Positions 17,843 to 27,525 of a DNA stretch of 64,000 nt are shown here, one piece after another (within the stretch, counting starts at the first letter, position 1; each line of letters starts with the position of its first letter). The notes under the pieces were generated by a model. It had not been told where the DNA came from. It saw nothing but the letters and a program-made list of their open reading frames with translations, and searched no databases. The position numbers and the translations under genes were made by a program. The DNA is from Pseudomonas bubulae (GTDB taxonomy: Bacteria > Pseudomonadota > Gammaproteobacteria > Pseudomonadales > Pseudomonadaceae). The DNA lies in the NCBI RefSeq assembly GCF_900618535.1, contig NZ_UYJA01000003.1, forward strand, positions 558,001 to 622,000, read 5' to 3'.

Positions 17843-18901
17843 GTGATTGAAGCTGATCGACTGATTACAGCCTCAAGCGGGCGGGACCGGGAAGAAGTTC
17901 AGGATCGGGCGATTCGGCCTCTGAGCCTGGCCGACTATATTGGCCAGCCCACCGTTCGCGAGCAGATGGAGCTGTTTATCCAGGCTGCGCGCGGGCGTGC
18001 CGAATCGCTGGATCACACATTGATCTTTGGGCCGCCCGGGCTGGGCAAGACGACGCTGGCCAACATCATCGCCCAGGAAATGGGCGTATCGATCAAGAGC
18101 ACTTCCGGGCCTGTTCTGGAGCGCCCGGGTGATCTGGCTGCGCTGCTGACCAACCTTGAGCCCCATGATGTGCTCTTTATCGATGAAATCCATCGCCTTT
18201 CACCCATTGTCGAGGAAGTGCTTTACCCGGCCATGGAGGACTTCCAGCTCGATATCATGATTGGCGAAGGGCCGGCTGCGCGTTCCATCAAACTCGATCT
18301 GCCGCCTTTTACCCTGGTGGGGGCGACCACGCGCGCCGGGATGCTGACCAACCCGTTGCGTGATCGTTTCGGGATTGTTCAGCGACTGGAGTTCTATAGT
18401 ACTGACGACCTGGCGACGATTGTCAGTCGCTCGGCGGGTATCTTCGGTTTGCCGCTCGACCCTGAAGGTGCGTATGAAATTGCCCGGCGGGCTCGCGGGA
18501 CACCGCGTATCGCCAACCGTTTGCTGCGTCGTGTGCGGGATTTTGCCGAGGTGCGTGCCAAGGGGCATATCACCAAGCCGGTCGCTGACCTGGCGTTGAA
18601 CCTGCTGGACGTAGATGAGCATGGTTTTGATCATCAGGACCGGCGATTGCTGCTGACCATGATCGAGAAGTTCGATGGCGGGCCTGTGGGAGTCGATAGC
18701 CTTGCCGCAGCAATCAGCGAAGAGCGTCATACGATTGAAGATGTGCTGGAGCCGTATCTGATTCAGCAGGGTTACATCATGCGTACGCCGCGTGGTCGCG
18801 TTGTGACCCGGCATGCGTATTTGCACTTTGGTTTAAACATTCCGTCACGATTAGGCGATATGCCTGTGGTAGACGAATTTCTGAATGCTTTGGATGATTA
18901 A
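17843..18901 (+). CDS. ruvB: Holliday junction branch migration helicase RuvB
   Basis: RuvB is the AAA+ hexameric motor that pumps DNA through RuvA-bound junctions. The 352-residue protein shows Walker A GPPGLGKT (63-70), Walker B LFIDEIH (D114, E115), the sensor 1 region [10 protein letters not shown] and the arginine finger region PLRDRFG. It ends in a winged helix domain with [17 protein letters not shown]. It begins with GTG immediately after the ruvA stop. A 137-base gap then separates it from the ybgC-tol cluster. Confidence 0.97.
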   Translation: MIEADRLITASSGRDREEVQDRAIRPLSLADYIGQPTVREQMELFIQAARGRAESLDHTLIFGPPGLGKTTLANIIAQEMGVSIKSTSGPVLERPGDLAALLTNLEPHDVLFIDEIHRLSPIVEEVLYPAMEDFQLDIMIGEGPAARSIKLDLPPFTLVGATTRAGMLTNPLRDRFGIVQRLEFYSTDDLATIVSRSAGIFGLPLDPEGAYEIARRARGTPRIANRLLRRVRDFAEVRAKGHITKPVADLALNLLDVDEHGFDHQDRRLLLTMIEKFDGGPVGVDSLAAAISEERHTIEDVLEPYLIQQGYIMRTPRGRVVTRHAYLHFGLNIPSRLGDMPVVDEFLNALDD

Positions 18902-19038
18902 TAAGCCGTTAGCGGTCGATTTTTTTAAGGTTTTTGCTGTCTCAAGGACTGGCGCTGAAAATCTTCGGTCATAAAGGCCAAGAAGCGTAAAAAACAGTGG
19001 TTTGGCGGATTGGCAACCTGAGGAGTAAGCACTAGAGT

Positions 19039-19506
19039 ATGCGCGCGCAAAACAGGCTTGAGCCGTTCGCACATCGCTGTCGCGTTTATTACGAGGACAC
19101 CGATGCGGGTGGCGTCGTGTATTACGTAAATTATCTAAAGTTTATGGAGCGGGCTCGAACCGAAAGGCTGCGGGAATTGGGGTTTGCCCAGTCCGCGCTG
19201 GCAGGCGAGAACCTGTTATTTGTCGTGCATTCCAGCGAGGCGCGCTACCACGCACCGGCGCGACTGGACGACGAACTGTTGGTAAGTGCGCAAGTGATGG
19301 AACTCAACCGTGCCAGCCTGCGTTTCAAGCAGCAGGTCTGGCGGGCTGCAGATGCAACGCTGCTCTGTGAAGGGCAGTTTTTGGTGGCCTGTGTGCGCGC
19401 CGATAGTTTTAAACCCCGAGCCATTCCCGAAGCTCTACGTACGGCCTTTGCCGACGTGAGCGGCGCGGGTAAACATTTAGAGCAGGAGATAAAGCGTGGA
19501 AGCTAA
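19039..19506 (+). CDS. ybgC: Tol-Pal cluster acyl-CoA thioesterase YbgC
   Basis: This 155-residue hotdog-fold thioesterase hydrolyses short or long acyl-CoA and associates with the phospholipid synthesis machinery in E. coli. The signature [24 protein letters not shown] is present, with D22 as the expected catalytic aspartate. It is the first gene of the tol-pal operon here and overlaps tolQ by 11 bases. This ties its translation to the envelope complex, as in most gammaproteobacteria. Confidence 0.95.
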   Translation: MRAQNRLEPFAHRCRVYYEDTDAGGVVYYVNYLKFMERARTERLRELGFAQSALAGENLLFVVHSSEARYHAPARLDDELLVSAQVMELNRASLRFKQQVWRAADATLLCEGQFLVACVRADSFKPRAIPEALRTAFADVSGAGKHLEQEIKRGS

Positions 19507-20191
19507 CGTCGTCGACCATTCCTCCATGTGGAGCTTGGTCAGCAATGCCAGCATTGTTGTGCAGTTGGTAATGTTGACCCTGCTGGCCGCATCGGTTACC
19601 TCGTGGGTCATGATTTTTCAGCGCAGCACCATGTTGCGCGCCGGTCGACGTGCCCTTGAAAGCTTTGAAGAGCGTTTTTGGTCGGGTATCGACCTGTCGA
19701 AACTGTATCGTCAGGCAGGTAGCAATCCGGATCCGGACTCGGGCGTGGAACAAATCTTTCGTGCCGGTTTCAAAGAGTTCTCGCGTCTGCGTCAGCAGCC
19801 GGGCGTTGATCCTGAAGCGGTTATGGAAGGTGTGGCGCGTGCCATGCGCGTGGCCATCTCCCGTGAAGAAGAAAAGCTTGAACAAAGCTTGCCGTTCCTG
19901 GCCACCGTTGGTTCCGTAAGCCCGTATATCGGCCTGTTTGGTACCGTATGGGGCATCATGAACTCCTTCCGTGGCCTGGCCACTGCCCAGCAGGCGACAC
20001 TGGCGACTGTAGCGCCAGGCATTGCCGAAGCACTGATCGCAACGGCCATCGGCTTGTTCGCGGCCATCCCGGCAGTTATTGCTTACAACCGTTTTGCTGC
20101 CCGTAGCGAAACGCTGATCGGCCGCTACTACACCTTCGCCGATGAATTCCAGGCGATCCTGCACCGCAAAGTGCACACCAGCGAAGAATAA
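19496..20191 (+). CDS. tolQ: Tol-Pal system proton channel subunit TolQ
   Basis: TolQ is the MotA/ExbB-type inner-membrane subunit that, with TolR, uses the proton gradient to energise TolA during outer-membrane constriction at division. The 231-residue protein has an N-terminal membrane helix ([21 protein letters not shown]) and two later helices in the conserved block ([46 protein letters not shown]). The start is GTG inside ybgC. tolR follows 14 bases after the stop. Confidence 0.97.
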   Translation: MEANVVDHSSMWSLVSNASIVVQLVMLTLLAASVTSWVMIFQRSTMLRAGRRALESFEERFWSGIDLSKLYRQAGSNPDPDSGVEQIFRAGFKEFSRLRQQPGVDPEAVMEGVARAMRVAISREEEKLEQSLPFLATVGSVSPYIGLFGTVWGIMNSFRGLATAQQATLATVAPGIAEALIATAIGLFAAIPAVIAYNRFAARSETLIGRYYTFADEFQAILHRKVHTSEE

Positions 20192-20205
20192 GCAGGTAAT
20201 TTCCA

Positions 20206-20667
20206 ATGGCTTTAATCGCTCGAGCGCGTAAAAAGCGCAAGCCGGTCGCCGAGATGAACGTAGTGCCTTACATCGACGTGATGCTGGTGCTGCTGGTCAT
20301 TTTCATGGTGACCGCACCGATGCTCAACCAGGGTGTGAAGGTTGATTTGCCCAAGGTCTCCAGCGAGGCTTTGCCGCAAGACAACAATACCCAGGTTCTG
20401 ACCATTTCGATCAAGGCTGACAAGACCTATTTCTGGAACCTTGGCAGCGAAGTCGACACCGACAAGCAGATGGACAAGGCAATGACCTTGCCCCAGATGA
20501 CTGACGCCGTGACCAAGATCATCCGCGCAGGCAATGAAGGCGGCAAGCACACCCAGGTGTTTATTCGCGGTGACAAGACCGTGGATTACGGGGCGGTAAT
20601 GGGGGCTATGGGTGGTCTGCAGAAGGCCGGGGTCGGTAACGTTGGCTTGATAACCGAGGCTCCCTGA
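20206..20667 (+). CDS. tolR: Tol-Pal system protein TolR
   Basis: TolR is the ExbD/MotB-like partner of TolQ. It has a short cytoplasmic N-terminus (ARARKKRKPVAEMNVVPYID), a single membrane helix (VMLVLLVIFMVTAPML) carrying the proton-relay aspartate in PYIDVML, and a periplasmic domain that dimerises and binds peptidoglycan. The length is 153 residues. Its TGA overlaps the ATG of tolA by one base. Confidence 0.96.
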   Translation: MALIARARKKRKPVAEMNVVPYIDVMLVLLVIFMVTAPMLNQGVKVDLPKVSSEALPQDNNTQVLTISIKADKTYFWNLGSEVDTDKQMDKAMTLPQMTDAVTKIIRAGNEGGKHTQVFIRGDKTVDYGAVMGAMGGLQKAGVGNVGLITEAP

Positions 20668-21761
20668 TGCGCGAACAGCGGGAGCCGTCCGCCTCTGAAA
20701 ACTATTTTTGGCCTGCAGTCTGGGCGGTAGGGTTGCACGTCCTGATTTTTGGCCTGCTGTTTGTCAGCTTTGCCATGACTCCGGAACTGCCGCCTTCCAA
20801 ACCGATTGTTCAGGCGACCTTGTACCAGCTCAAGTCCAAAAGTCAGGCGACCACCCAGACCAATCAAAAGATTGCGGGTGAGGCGAAGAAATCCGCCGCG
20901 CGCCAGACCGAAGTCGAGCAGATGGAACAAAAGAAGGTTGAGCAGGAAGCTGTAAAAGCTGCGGAACAAAAGAAAGAAGAGGCTGCCGAAAAAGCTGCAG
21001 AAGCCAAGAAGGCTGACGAAGCCAAAGCGAGCGAGGCCAAAAAGGCAGACGAGGCGAAGAAGGCTGATGAAGCCAAGAAAGCCGATGATGCCAAAAAGGC
21101 CACTGAAGCCAAAAAAGCCGAAGAGAAAAAACTGGCTGACATAGCCAAGAAAAAATCCGAGGAAGAGGCCAAGAAGGCTGCGGAAGAAGAGGCCAAGAAA
21201 AAGGCCGCGGAAGACGCCAAGAAAAAAGCGGCTGAAGATGCGAAGAAAAAAGCAGCTGAAGACGCCAAGAAAAAGGCCGTAGCAGACGAGGCGAAAAAGA
21301 AATCCGCCGAAGATGCGAAGAAAAAGGCCGCTGCCGATGCCGCCAAGAAAAAGGCCGTGGAAGCAGCTCGTAAATCGACCGAAGAGAAAAAGGCGCAAGC
21401 CTTGGCTGATTTGCTTTCCGATACGCCGCAACGCCAGCAGGCGCTGGCAGATGAGCAAGGGGATGAGGTCGCCGGCAGTTTCGATGACTTGATTCGTGCT
21501 CGTGCAGCAGAAGGGTGGGCCCGTCCGCCATCGGCGCGCAAAAACATGACAGTGGTGCTGCAGATCGGCATGTTGCCAGATGGTACGGTAACCTCTGTGA
21601 CGGTTGCCAAATCCAGCGGTGACGGACCGTTCGACAGCTCCGCAGTGGCAGCGGTCAAGAATATTGGCCGTTTAACGGAAATGCAGGGTATGAAGCCCAG
21701 CGATTTTAATCCTTATCGATCGTTCAAGATGACATTCACACCTGAGGATCTAGCCTTGTGA
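20667..21761 (+). CDS. tolA: Tol-Pal system protein TolA
   Basis: TolA spans the periplasm between TolQR and TolB/Pal. The 364-residue protein has domain I, a single N-terminal membrane helix ([20 protein letters not shown]). Domain II, about residues 65-250, is a very long Ala/Lys/Glu helix made of degenerate KKADEAKKA and KKKAAEDA units. Domain III is a compact C-terminal domain (about 270-364) beginning near [20 protein letters not shown], with [20 protein letters not shown]. The repetitive DNA of domain II varies in length between strains. It overlaps tolB by 4 bases. Confidence 0.96.
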   Translation: MREQREPSASENYFWPAVWAVGLHVLIFGLLFVSFAMTPELPPSKPIVQATLYQLKSKSQATTQTNQKIAGEAKKSAARQTEVEQMEQKKVEQEAVKAAEQKKEEAAEKAAEAKKADEAKASEAKKADEAKKADEAKKADDAKKATEAKKAEEKKLADIAKKKSEEEAKKAAEEEAKKKAAEDAKKKAAEDAKKKAAEDAKKKAVADEAKKKSAEDAKKKAAADAAKKKAVEAARKSTEEKKAQALADLLSDTPQRQQALADEQGDEVAGSFDDLIRARAAEGWARPPSARKNMTVVLQIGMLPDGTVTSVTVAKSSGDGPFDSSAVAAVKNIGRLTEMQGMKPSDFNPYRSFKMTFTPEDLAL

Positions 21762-23059
21762 TTAAACTTTTTCGAGGACTGCTGGTCGTCGTCTGCTGCC
21801 TGGCAGGGATGGCTGTAGCAGATGAAAAGAACATCCTGGTCACCAGTGGCAGCGATCGGGCAACGCCAATTGCCGTAGTCCCTTTTGGTTGGCAGGGCGG
21901 TACAGTGCTGCCGGACGACATGGCTGAAATTATCGGCAATGACCTGCGCAACTCGGGTTACTACGCGCCGATTCCAAAGCAGAACATGATCGGCTTGCCT
22001 ACCCAGGCCAGCGAAGTCATTTTCCGCGACTGGAAAGCCCTGGGTGCCCAGTACGTAATGGTAGGCAATATCGTGCCGGCAGGCGGTCGCCTGCAGGTGC
22101 AATACGCCTTGTTCAACGTTGCAACCGAGCAGCCAGTACTGACTGGCAGTGTGTCGGGCACGGCTGAACAGCTGCGGGACATGGCGCATTACATCTCCGA
22201 TCAGTCGTTTGAAAAACTGACCGGTATCAAAGGTGCATTCTCCACCCGTCTTCTTTACGTGACGGCCGAGCGTGCCAGTGCCACCAACACCCGTTACACC
22301 CTGCAACGTTCGGACTACGACGGTGCCCGTGCCGTGACCCTGCTGCAATCCCGTGAGCCGATCCTGTCGCCGCGTTTTGCGCCCGATGGCAAACGCATCG
22401 CTTATGTGTCGTTCGAGCAGAAACGTCCTCGCATCTTCGTGCAGAACATTGATACCGGCCGCCGTGAGCAAATCACCAATTTCGAAGGTCTGAACGGTGC
22501 GCCAGCATGGTCGCCGGACGGCTCGAAACTGGCGTTCGTATTGTCCAAGGACGGTAATGCCGAGATCTATGTGATGGATCTGGCTTCCCGAGGGTTGACT
22601 CGTGTTACCAACAACCCTGCAATTGATACAGAACCTTTCTGGGGTAAAGATGGTTCTACCATCTATTTCACCTCCGACCGTGGCGGCAAACCACAGATCT
22701 ACAAGACCAACGTTGGCAGCGGTAACGCAGAGCGCGTGACCTTTATCGGCAACTACAACGCCAGTCCTAAGCTTTCGGCTGACGAAAAGACCCTGGTAAT
22801 GATCCATCGTCAGGACGGCTTCACCAATTTCCGTGTTGCGGCGCAAGATTTGCAGCGTGGAAGCGTGAAAATCCTCACAGATACCAACCTTGATGAGTCT
22901 GCTACTGTTGCGCCCAACGGCACCATGGTAATCTACGCCACCCGCCAGCAGGGCCGGGGAGTCTTGATGCTCGTGTCCATTAATGGACGCGTAAGGCTCC
23001 CTCTTCCTACCGCTCAAGGCGAAGTCAGAGAACCTTCCTGGTCCCCTTACCTGAACTGA
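21758..23059 (+). CDS. tolB: Tol-Pal system periplasmic beta-propeller TolB
   Basis: TolB is the soluble periplasmic partner that shuttles between Pal and TolA. The 433-residue precursor has a signal peptide cut after A21 (GMAVA-DEK), an N-terminal alpha/beta domain and a six-bladed propeller. Successive blades show the repeated SPDGS/SADEKT motifs ([40 protein letters not shown]). The start is GTG, forming a GTGA overlap with the tolA stop. Confidence 0.97.
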   Translation: MIKLFRGLLVVVCCLAGMAVADEKNILVTSGSDRATPIAVVPFGWQGGTVLPDDMAEIIGNDLRNSGYYAPIPKQNMIGLPTQASEVIFRDWKALGAQYVMVGNIVPAGGRLQVQYALFNVATEQPVLTGSVSGTAEQLRDMAHYISDQSFEKLTGIKGAFSTRLLYVTAERASATNTRYTLQRSDYDGARAVTLLQSREPILSPRFAPDGKRIAYVSFEQKRPRIFVQNIDTGRREQITNFEGLNGAPAWSPDGSKLAFVLSKDGNAEIYVMDLASRGLTRVTNNPAIDTEPFWGKDGSTIYFTSDRGGKPQIYKTNVGSGNAERVTFIGNYNASPKLSADEKTLVMIHRQDGFTNFRVAAQDLQRGSVKILTDTNLDESATVAPNGTMVIYATRQQGRGVLMLVSINGRVRLPLPTAQGEVREPSWSPYLN

Positions 23060-23114
23060 CGTGGTGATAGCTTTACGTTGCACATAACACTTGGGGTTCA
23101 TTAGGAGTTTTACG

Positions 23115-23615
23115 ATGGAAATGCTGAAGTTTGGTAAATTTGCTGCGCTGGCACTGGCCATGGCTGTAGCTGTAGGTTGCTCGTCCAAAGGCGGCGACAA
23201 TGCCGGTGAAGGCGCTGCTGTTGATCCAAACGCTGGTTACGGCGCAAACACTGGCGCTGTTGATGGTTCCCTGAGCGAAGAAGCTGCTCTGCGCGCTATC
23301 ACTGTTTTCTACTTCGAATACGATTCTTCGGACCTGAAACCAGAAGCAATGCGCGCTCTGGACGTTCACGCCAAAGACCTGAAAGCTAACGGCGCTCGCG
23401 TTGTTCTGGAAGGTAACACTGACGCCCGTGGTACTCGTGAGTACAACATGGCACTGGGCGAGCGTCGTGCGAAAGCCGTTCAACGCTACCTGGTACTGCA
23501 AGGCGTTTCTCCAGCACAGCTGGAGCTGGTGTCCTACGGTAAAGAGCGTCCAATCGCTACTGGCAACGACGAACAGTCGTGGGCTCAAAACCGTCGCGTC
23601 GAACTGCGTAAGTAA
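23115..23615 (+). CDS. pal: Peptidoglycan-associated lipoprotein Pal (OprL)
   Basis: Pal anchors the outer membrane to peptidoglycan. The 166-residue precursor has a lipoprotein signal with lipobox AVGC (lipidated C22), a short linker, and an OmpA-like domain at about 60-166 containing the peptidoglycan-binding wording [20 protein letters not shown]. The ATG at 23115 is preferred: AGGAG lies about 8 bases upstream, while an in-frame start 8 codons earlier would precede the ribosome site. In Pseudomonas this protein is called OprL. Confidence 0.97.
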   Translation: MEMLKFGKFAALALAMAVAVGCSSKGGDNAGEGAAVDPNAGYGANTGAVDGSLSEEAALRAITVFYFEYDSSDLKPEAMRALDVHAKDLKANGARVVLEGNTDARGTREYNMALGERRAKAVQRYLVLQGVSPAQLELVSYGKERPIATGNDEQSWAQNRRVELRK

Positions 23616-23621
23616 TTCGTC

Positions 23622-24440
23622 ATGCGAACGTGCCGCCGTGCTGTAACTATTCTGACTCTCAGCCTCCTGCCGCTATCGGCATGGGCTGCGGTTCCTGTGG
23701 TCGATGACAACTCTGGCTATAACAATAGCGGGGGGAGTTATCCGTCACCGGGTTATGGTGCGAGCGGCGCCTATGCCGGGGGAGGGGTTTCGACCCCTGT
23801 CTCGGCACAGGGCGAGCTGTTCAACCAGCTGCAACAAATGCAGGAACAGATTGCACGCCAACAGGGTGTGATTGAAGTTCTGCAGAACGACATTTCGCGC
23901 ATGAAACAAGAAAGCCTGGAGCGATACCAGGAACTTGATCGGCGTATTGGTGCTGGCATTGCTCCTGCTGCCGCCCCTGATAATTCTTCTGCTGGTGGCG
24001 CTAATGCCGCCGGTAATACAGCAGCGCCTGCTTCCCAGGCCGCTGCCAGTGCCGAGCCTGGCGATCCGGCGAAAGAGAAGCTCTATTACGATGCTGCTTT
24101 CGACCTGATCAAAGCCAAGGATTTCGACAAGGCCAGCCAGGCATTTACTGCCTTTCTGCGCAAATACCCCAACAGTCAGTACGCGGGTAACGCCCAGTAC
24201 TGGTTGGGAGAAGTGAACCTGGCCAAAGGTGATTTGCAAGCGGCAGGCCAGGCCTTTGCCAAGGTCAGCCAGTTGTACCCCAAGCATGCCAAAGTGCCGG
24301 ACTCGCTCTACAAGCTTGCTGACGTAGAGCGCCGCCTGGGCCATACCGACAAGGTAAAAGGCATTCTGCAGCAGGTTGTGGCCCAGTATCCAGGCACTTC
24401 CGCTGCACAGTTGGCGCAACGCGACTTGCAGCGTATGTAA
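23622..24440 (+). CDS. cpoB: Cell division coordinator CpoB (YbgF), periplasmic TPR protein
   Basis: CpoB links Tol-Pal constriction to septal peptidoglycan synthesis by PBP1B. The 272-residue precursor has a signal peptide (LPLSAWA-AVP) and a Gly/Ser-rich stretch. A trimerising coiled coil follows at about 65-112 (ELFNQLQQMQEQIARQQGVIEVLQNDISRMKQE), then an Ala/Pro linker, and three tetratricopeptide repeats from about residue 150 (YYDAAFDLIKAKDFDKASQAFTAFLRKYPNS). It follows pal by 6 bases and is the last gene of the tol-pal operon, with a strong terminator after it. Confidence 0.95.
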   Translation: MRTCRRAVTILTLSLLPLSAWAAVPVVDDNSGYNNSGGSYPSPGYGASGAYAGGGVSTPVSAQGELFNQLQQMQEQIARQQGVIEVLQNDISRMKQESLERYQELDRRIGAGIAPAAAPDNSSAGGANAAGNTAAPASQAAASAEPGDPAKEKLYYDAAFDLIKAKDFDKASQAFTAFLRKYPNSQYAGNAQYWLGEVNLAKGDLQAAGQAFAKVSQLYPKHAKVPDSLYKLADVERRLGHTDKVKGILQQVVAQYPGTSAAQLAQRDLQRM

Positions 24441-24462
24441 GCAATAACCGGCTTTAATCGAG

Positions 24463-24488
24463 AAACCCGCGCCTGTCGCGGGTTTTTT
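24463..24488 (+). terminator. Intrinsic terminator of the tol-pal-cpoB operon
   Basis: AAACCCGCG (24463-24471) pairs with CGCGGGTTT (24477-24485) over a 5-base loop, followed by TTT. It lies 22 bases past the cpoB stop. Confidence 0.92.
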
Positions 24489-24603
24489 CGTTAGAATCCA
24501 CGCCCTTTTATGAAATACGCTCTTCTGGATCCTGCGCGAGCAGATTTTTTGGAGTGCCTGACGGAGGCGGACAGCCTGTTTAGCTGTTACGCCCGTGGCG
24601 AAT

Positions 24604-25251
24604 ATGCAAGACACATTGAGAATTACCGAAGTTTTTTACTCGTTGCAGGGTGAAACGCGGACGGCTGGCCTGCCCACCGTTTTTGTGCGCCTGACTGGCT
24701 GCCCTTTGCGCTGCGGTTACTGTGACAGCGCTTATGCCTTCAGTGGCGGGACTGTGCGCCCTCTGGACGACATCCTTGAGCAGGTTGCCGGCTTTCGCCC
24801 GCGTTATGTGTGCGTGACAGGCGGCGAGCCGCTGGCCCAGCCCAATGCCATTCCTCTACTTAAGCAGCTCTGCGATGCGGGCTATGAAGTCTCGATCGAG
24901 ACCAGTGGTGCGCTGGATATCTCGGCGGTAGATCCGCGCGTCAGTCGCGTGCTGGATTTGAAAACGCCGGGCTCCAAGGAGTCCCACCGCAACCTCTACG
25001 AAAACATCGCCCTGTTGACGCCCAACGACCAGGTCAAGTTTGTGATCTGCTCGCGGGAAGACTATGACTGGGCAGTGTCCAAGTTGATTGAATACGGGCT
25101 GGAGCGACGTGCAGGCGAAGTACTGTTTTCGCCGAGCCACCATGACCTGTCAGCCCGTGACCTGGCCGACTGGATCGTGGCGGATAACCTGCCAGTACGT
25201 TTGCAAATGCAGCTGCACAAATATCTGTGGAATGACGAGCCGGGGCGCTGA
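24604..25251 (+). CDS. queE: 7-carboxy-7-deazaguanine synthase QueE
   Basis: QueE is the radical SAM enzyme that contracts 6-carboxytetrahydropterin to 7-carboxy-7-deazaguanine in queuosine synthesis. The 215-residue protein carries the cluster motif C33-x3-C37-x2-C40 ([15 protein letters not shown]), substrate and SAM motifs VTGGEPL and IETSG, and [15 protein letters not shown] near the end. The ATG at 24604 gives [17 protein letters not shown], the usual N-terminus; a GTG three codons earlier is possible. queC follows after one base. Confidence 0.95.
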   Translation: MQDTLRITEVFYSLQGETRTAGLPTVFVRLTGCPLRCGYCDSAYAFSGGTVRPLDDILEQVAGFRPRYVCVTGGEPLAQPNAIPLLKQLCDAGYEVSIETSGALDISAVDPRVSRVLDLKTPGSKESHRNLYENIALLTPNDQVKFVICSREDYDWAVSKLIEYGLERRAGEVLFSPSHHDLSARDLADWIVADNLPVRLQMQLHKYLWNDEPGR

Positions 25252-25252
25252 A

Positions 25253-25945
25253 ATGACTGAACAAACTGTTGTCACTGAAAAACGGGCCGTGATCCTGCTG
25301 TCTGGCGGCCTTGACTCGGCAACCGTCGTGGCCATGGCTCGTGCCGAGGGCTACAGCTGCTACACCATGAGCTTTGACTACGGTCAGCGCCATCGTGCTG
25401 AACTGGACGCTGCTGCACGTGTTGCACGGGATCTGGGTGCTGTTGAGCATAAAGTTATCGGCCTGAACCTGGACGGCATGGGTGGCTCGGCATTGACCGA
25501 CAGCTCCATAGATGTGCCCGAGGCCCCGAGTGAAGGCATTCCGGTTACTTATGTTCCGGCACGCAATACCGTGTTCCTGTCCTTGGCGCTGGGTTGGGCA
25601 GAAGTGCTGCAGGCGCGAGATATTTTTATCGGTGTCAATGCGGTGGACTACTCGGGTTACCCGGACTGCCGTCCAGAGTTTATCGAGGCCTTTGAGGTCA
25701 TGGCCAACCTGGCGACCAAGGCCGGAGTAGAGGGGCAGGGCTTCAGTATCAAGGCGCCTCTGCAAAACCTGAGCAAGGCACAAATCGTACAGGCTGGTAT
25801 AAAGCTGGGCGTGGACTATTCGCTGACAGTTTCCTGCTACCAGGCTGACAATCAAGGGCGTGCCTGTGGCAAATGCGACAGTTGCCGTTTGCGTGCAGAA
25901 GGCTTTGCAGCTGCCGGAATTAGCGACCCAACCCGTTATTTTTGA
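25253..25945 (+). CDS. queC: 7-cyano-7-deazaguanine synthase QueC
   Basis: QueC converts 7-carboxy-7-deazaguanine to preQ0 using ATP and ammonia. The 230-residue protein has the PP-loop SGGLDSAT (17-24) and the family motifs [20 protein letters not shown] and [14 protein letters not shown]. It has a C-terminal zinc site formed by C195, C205, C208 and C211. The start follows the queE stop with a single base between, so they form a two-gene operon. Together they supply the modified base for tRNAs with GUN anticodons. Confidence 0.97.
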   Translation: MTEQTVVTEKRAVILLSGGLDSATVVAMARAEGYSCYTMSFDYGQRHRAELDAAARVARDLGAVEHKVIGLNLDGMGGSALTDSSIDVPEAPSEGIPVTYVPARNTVFLSLALGWAEVLQARDIFIGVNAVDYSGYPDCRPEFIEAFEVMANLATKAGVEGQGFSIKAPLQNLSKAQIVQAGIKLGVDYSLTVSCYQADNQGRACGKCDSCRLRAEGFAAAGISDPTRYF

Positions 25946-25974
25946 ATTATTTCGGATTTATTTCTGAGCGGGTA

Positions 25975-26002
25975 TTGAATTCTCGTTAGAAATCAGTATT
26001 AT
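25975..26002 (+). promoter_or_regulatory. Promoter of tRNA-Lys
   Basis: TTGAAT (25975-25980) and TATTAT (25997-26002) are spaced by 16 bp, with a GC-rich discriminator (ACGCCCC) typical of stable-RNA promoters. They lie 18 bases before the mature tRNA. Confidence 0.75.
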
Positions 26003-26019
26003 ACGCCCCACAACGAAGC

Positions 26020-26095
26020 GGGTCGTTAGCTCAGTTGGTAGAGCAGTTGGCTTTTAACCAATTGGTCGTAGGTTCGAATCCCACACGACCCACCA
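26020..26095 (+). tRNA. tRNA-Lys (anticodon UUU)
   Basis: The 76-base cloverleaf has acceptor stem GGGTCGT/ACGACCC, a D-loop with AGCTCAGTTGGTAGAGC, anticodon loop CTTTTAA (anticodon TTT at 26053-26055), T-arm GGTTCGAATCC, discriminator A and an encoded CCA. This locus downstream of queC is an island integration site in P. aeruginosa. The gene here is intact. Confidence 0.98.
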
Positions 26096-26112
26096 TATAG
26101 CTACACCAAAAC

Positions 26113-26148
26113 AGCCGGTCTAGTCCTCAGGATTAACCGGCTTTTTTG
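26113..26148 (+). terminator. Terminator of tRNA-Lys
   Basis: AGCCGGT (26113-26119) pairs with ACCGGCT (26136-26142) and is extended by TAGTCC/GGATTA, followed by six T residues. Confidence 0.92.
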
Positions 26149-26500
26149 TGTCCGGGATTTGGTGGGGCGCGGGTCTGAATGTGTGCACTGCACAGATTTC
26201 TTCGTAGACATGCAGCCGTCTGAATCGAACACTAATTTCGACTTCAGGTGATGTCAATATGGAGCGGTCGAGTTATTGGCTGTTTTTAGCGATTTAAGCA
26301 ATGTCTGTCGGAAGGTGGATTTTGCTGTTGCAGGAACATTCTTTTTGATCTGCAAAGCGTTTCAGATGATTGCTACCTTGAGCTTACAAGCCTGCTCGGA
26401 TCTCTCCGGGGTTTGTTGCCTTCAGTGCGATTGCTACGATCCTGGTTCCGCATTTCCTAACCCCAATTGTGGATCTTCATGCCACCGACCTGACTGATCA
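26149..26500. other. Spacer downstream of tRNA-Lys
   Basis: No credible gene. A 73-codon open frame here has no domain, no ribosome site and mixed codon use. I searched by eye for a second copy of the tRNA 3' end that would mark an att site and found none in this stretch. Confidence 0.4.
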
Positions 26501-27163
26501 TCAAGGTGAGCAGCAGAGAGGGCTCCGTACCTTCATCCATGGCGGCTGGGGCAGTCCAGTTCCCGTGACCCCGTCGCCGGGCCGGATCAGGTTGATCTGG
26601 CTCAGTTGCGTACTACCGGGTGGCGCCACGGACAGAAAGCGCTCGCCACCTCGATATTCGATGCCGATTACGGTGAACGGAGGAGGTTGGGGCGCAGGTG
26701 GAGGTTTCTTGCGAATAACCGGTTTTGGGGGAGGGGCAACCACTGGTGGCTCTGAGGCTTGAGGCTTGCTCAGTTCCTGCAGCCGGATATCGATCATCTC
26801 GATACTGGCTTTGACCACCATCACCTGCTCTTCGGCAGCTGTTACGCGCAGGGAAAGGTCTTGGGTGGTTTCAGTCGCTTGTTTGGCATACGCTTGAACG
26901 GCATCGATGCGATTGGAAAGCGCCTGTTGGCCCGAGCGGAAGTCGTCGTTGGTAACCAGGTGCTTGCCGTAAACGGCATCCAGTCGCTCATCAACCTTGG
27001 TCAGTCGTGTTAGCAGCGCGTTCAGTGAGTCCTTGTCAGCGGTGGCTGCCAAGTCATTGCTCACAAGGGAGAGCTGGTGATTCTCGTAGGCCAATACACT
27101 GGCCAGGGCGATCAGGCAGAGGCTGAAGATCAATGTGGTGCGGGTGGGACGTGGAAGTTTCAT
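26501..27163 (-). CDS. Bitopic membrane protein with coiled coil and proline-rich linker, function unknown
   Basis: The 220-residue product has a short cytoplasmic N-terminus (MKLPRPTRT), one membrane helix (TLIFSLCLIALASVLAY), and a long helical region of about residues 25-140 with heptad character. A Pro/Lys linker follows (PPPKPVIRKKPPPAPQPPP), then a C-terminal beta-rich segment (FTVIGIEYRGGERFLSVAP) ending LPQPPWMKV. The plan recalls inner-membrane assembly proteins of secretion or type IV pilus machines (PilP/GspC style). I do not recognise a specific family, and a conjugative-pilus remnant is only a guess from its place beside tRNA-Lys. The ATG at 27163 fits the membrane topology; upstream in-frame residues do not. 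Confidence 0.65.
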   Translation of the reverse strand: MKLPRPTRTTLIFSLCLIALASVLAYENHQLSLVSNDLAATADKDSLNALLTRLTKVDERLDAVYGKHLVTNDDFRSGQQALSNRIDAVQAYAKQATETTQDLSLRVTAAEEQVMVVKASIEMIDIRLQELSKPQASEPPVVAPPPKPVIRKKPPPAPQPPPFTVIGIEYRGGERFLSVAPPGSTQLSQINLIRPGDGVTGTGLPQPPWMKVRSPLCCSP

Positions 27164-27325
27164 GAGCGGCCTCGCGTGAGAACGAGGACATCCTGTCAAT
27201 CCGGGTTGTGGAGCGCAGCAGGAAATAGGTTTTTCGCACGCCGTTGTTTTAAAGGTCGTGGAGGTCATCAATCGAGCATTAACACCTTGGCCTATAGGCC
27301 GGCGGTCTTAATGCTGAGCAGGCAG

Positions 27326-27354
27326 TTGATCTTTTTTGATGGATCATAAATAAT
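27326..27354 (+). promoter_or_regulatory. Predicted promoter of candidate small RNA
   Basis: TTGATC (27326-27331) and AATAAT (27349-27354) at 17 bp spacing, in a gene-free stretch 140 bases ahead of a strong plus-strand terminator. Confidence 0.4.
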
Positions 27355-27360
27355 GTTTTG

Positions 27361-27525
27361 GAGCGCGAAACCAGTTGCCTCCAGCGGCTATAACTGGCGT
27401 AGGAACCCCGTCGATGGCTGGCACATCAGCGTAGGGTGAGACCTCCACACCCCTGCTTGAGGGTGTGTATATGAATATCAAGCACACTCCCTAAAGGGCA
27501 GTTCTCAGGACTGCCCTTTTTCTTT
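27361..27525 (+). ncRNA. Candidate structured small RNA
   Basis: About 165 bases between a promoter-like pair and an intrinsic terminator can fold into three hairpins. These are CCAGTT/AACTGG (27371-27376 with 27392-27397), CACACCC/GGGTGTG (27446-27452 with 27461-27467) and the terminator AAAGGGCAGT/ACTGCCCTTT (27493-27502 with 27510-27519) followed by a T tract. No start codon with ribosome site opens a credible frame across it. The 3' end is antisense to the last codons of the PBECR2 gene. I do not recognise a known RNA family. Confidence 0.4.

Noticed and set aside
20586..21658. Long hydrophobic or Ser/Ala-rich open frames opposite tolA
   Set aside because: They arise from the Lys/Ala repeat DNA of tolA read on the other strand; not genes.
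24489..24603. Possible preQ1 riboswitch before queE
   Set aside because: I looked for the short preQ1-I pseudoknot pattern with an A-rich tail and did not find it. Only a TAGAAT promoter-like box (24492-24497) is visible.
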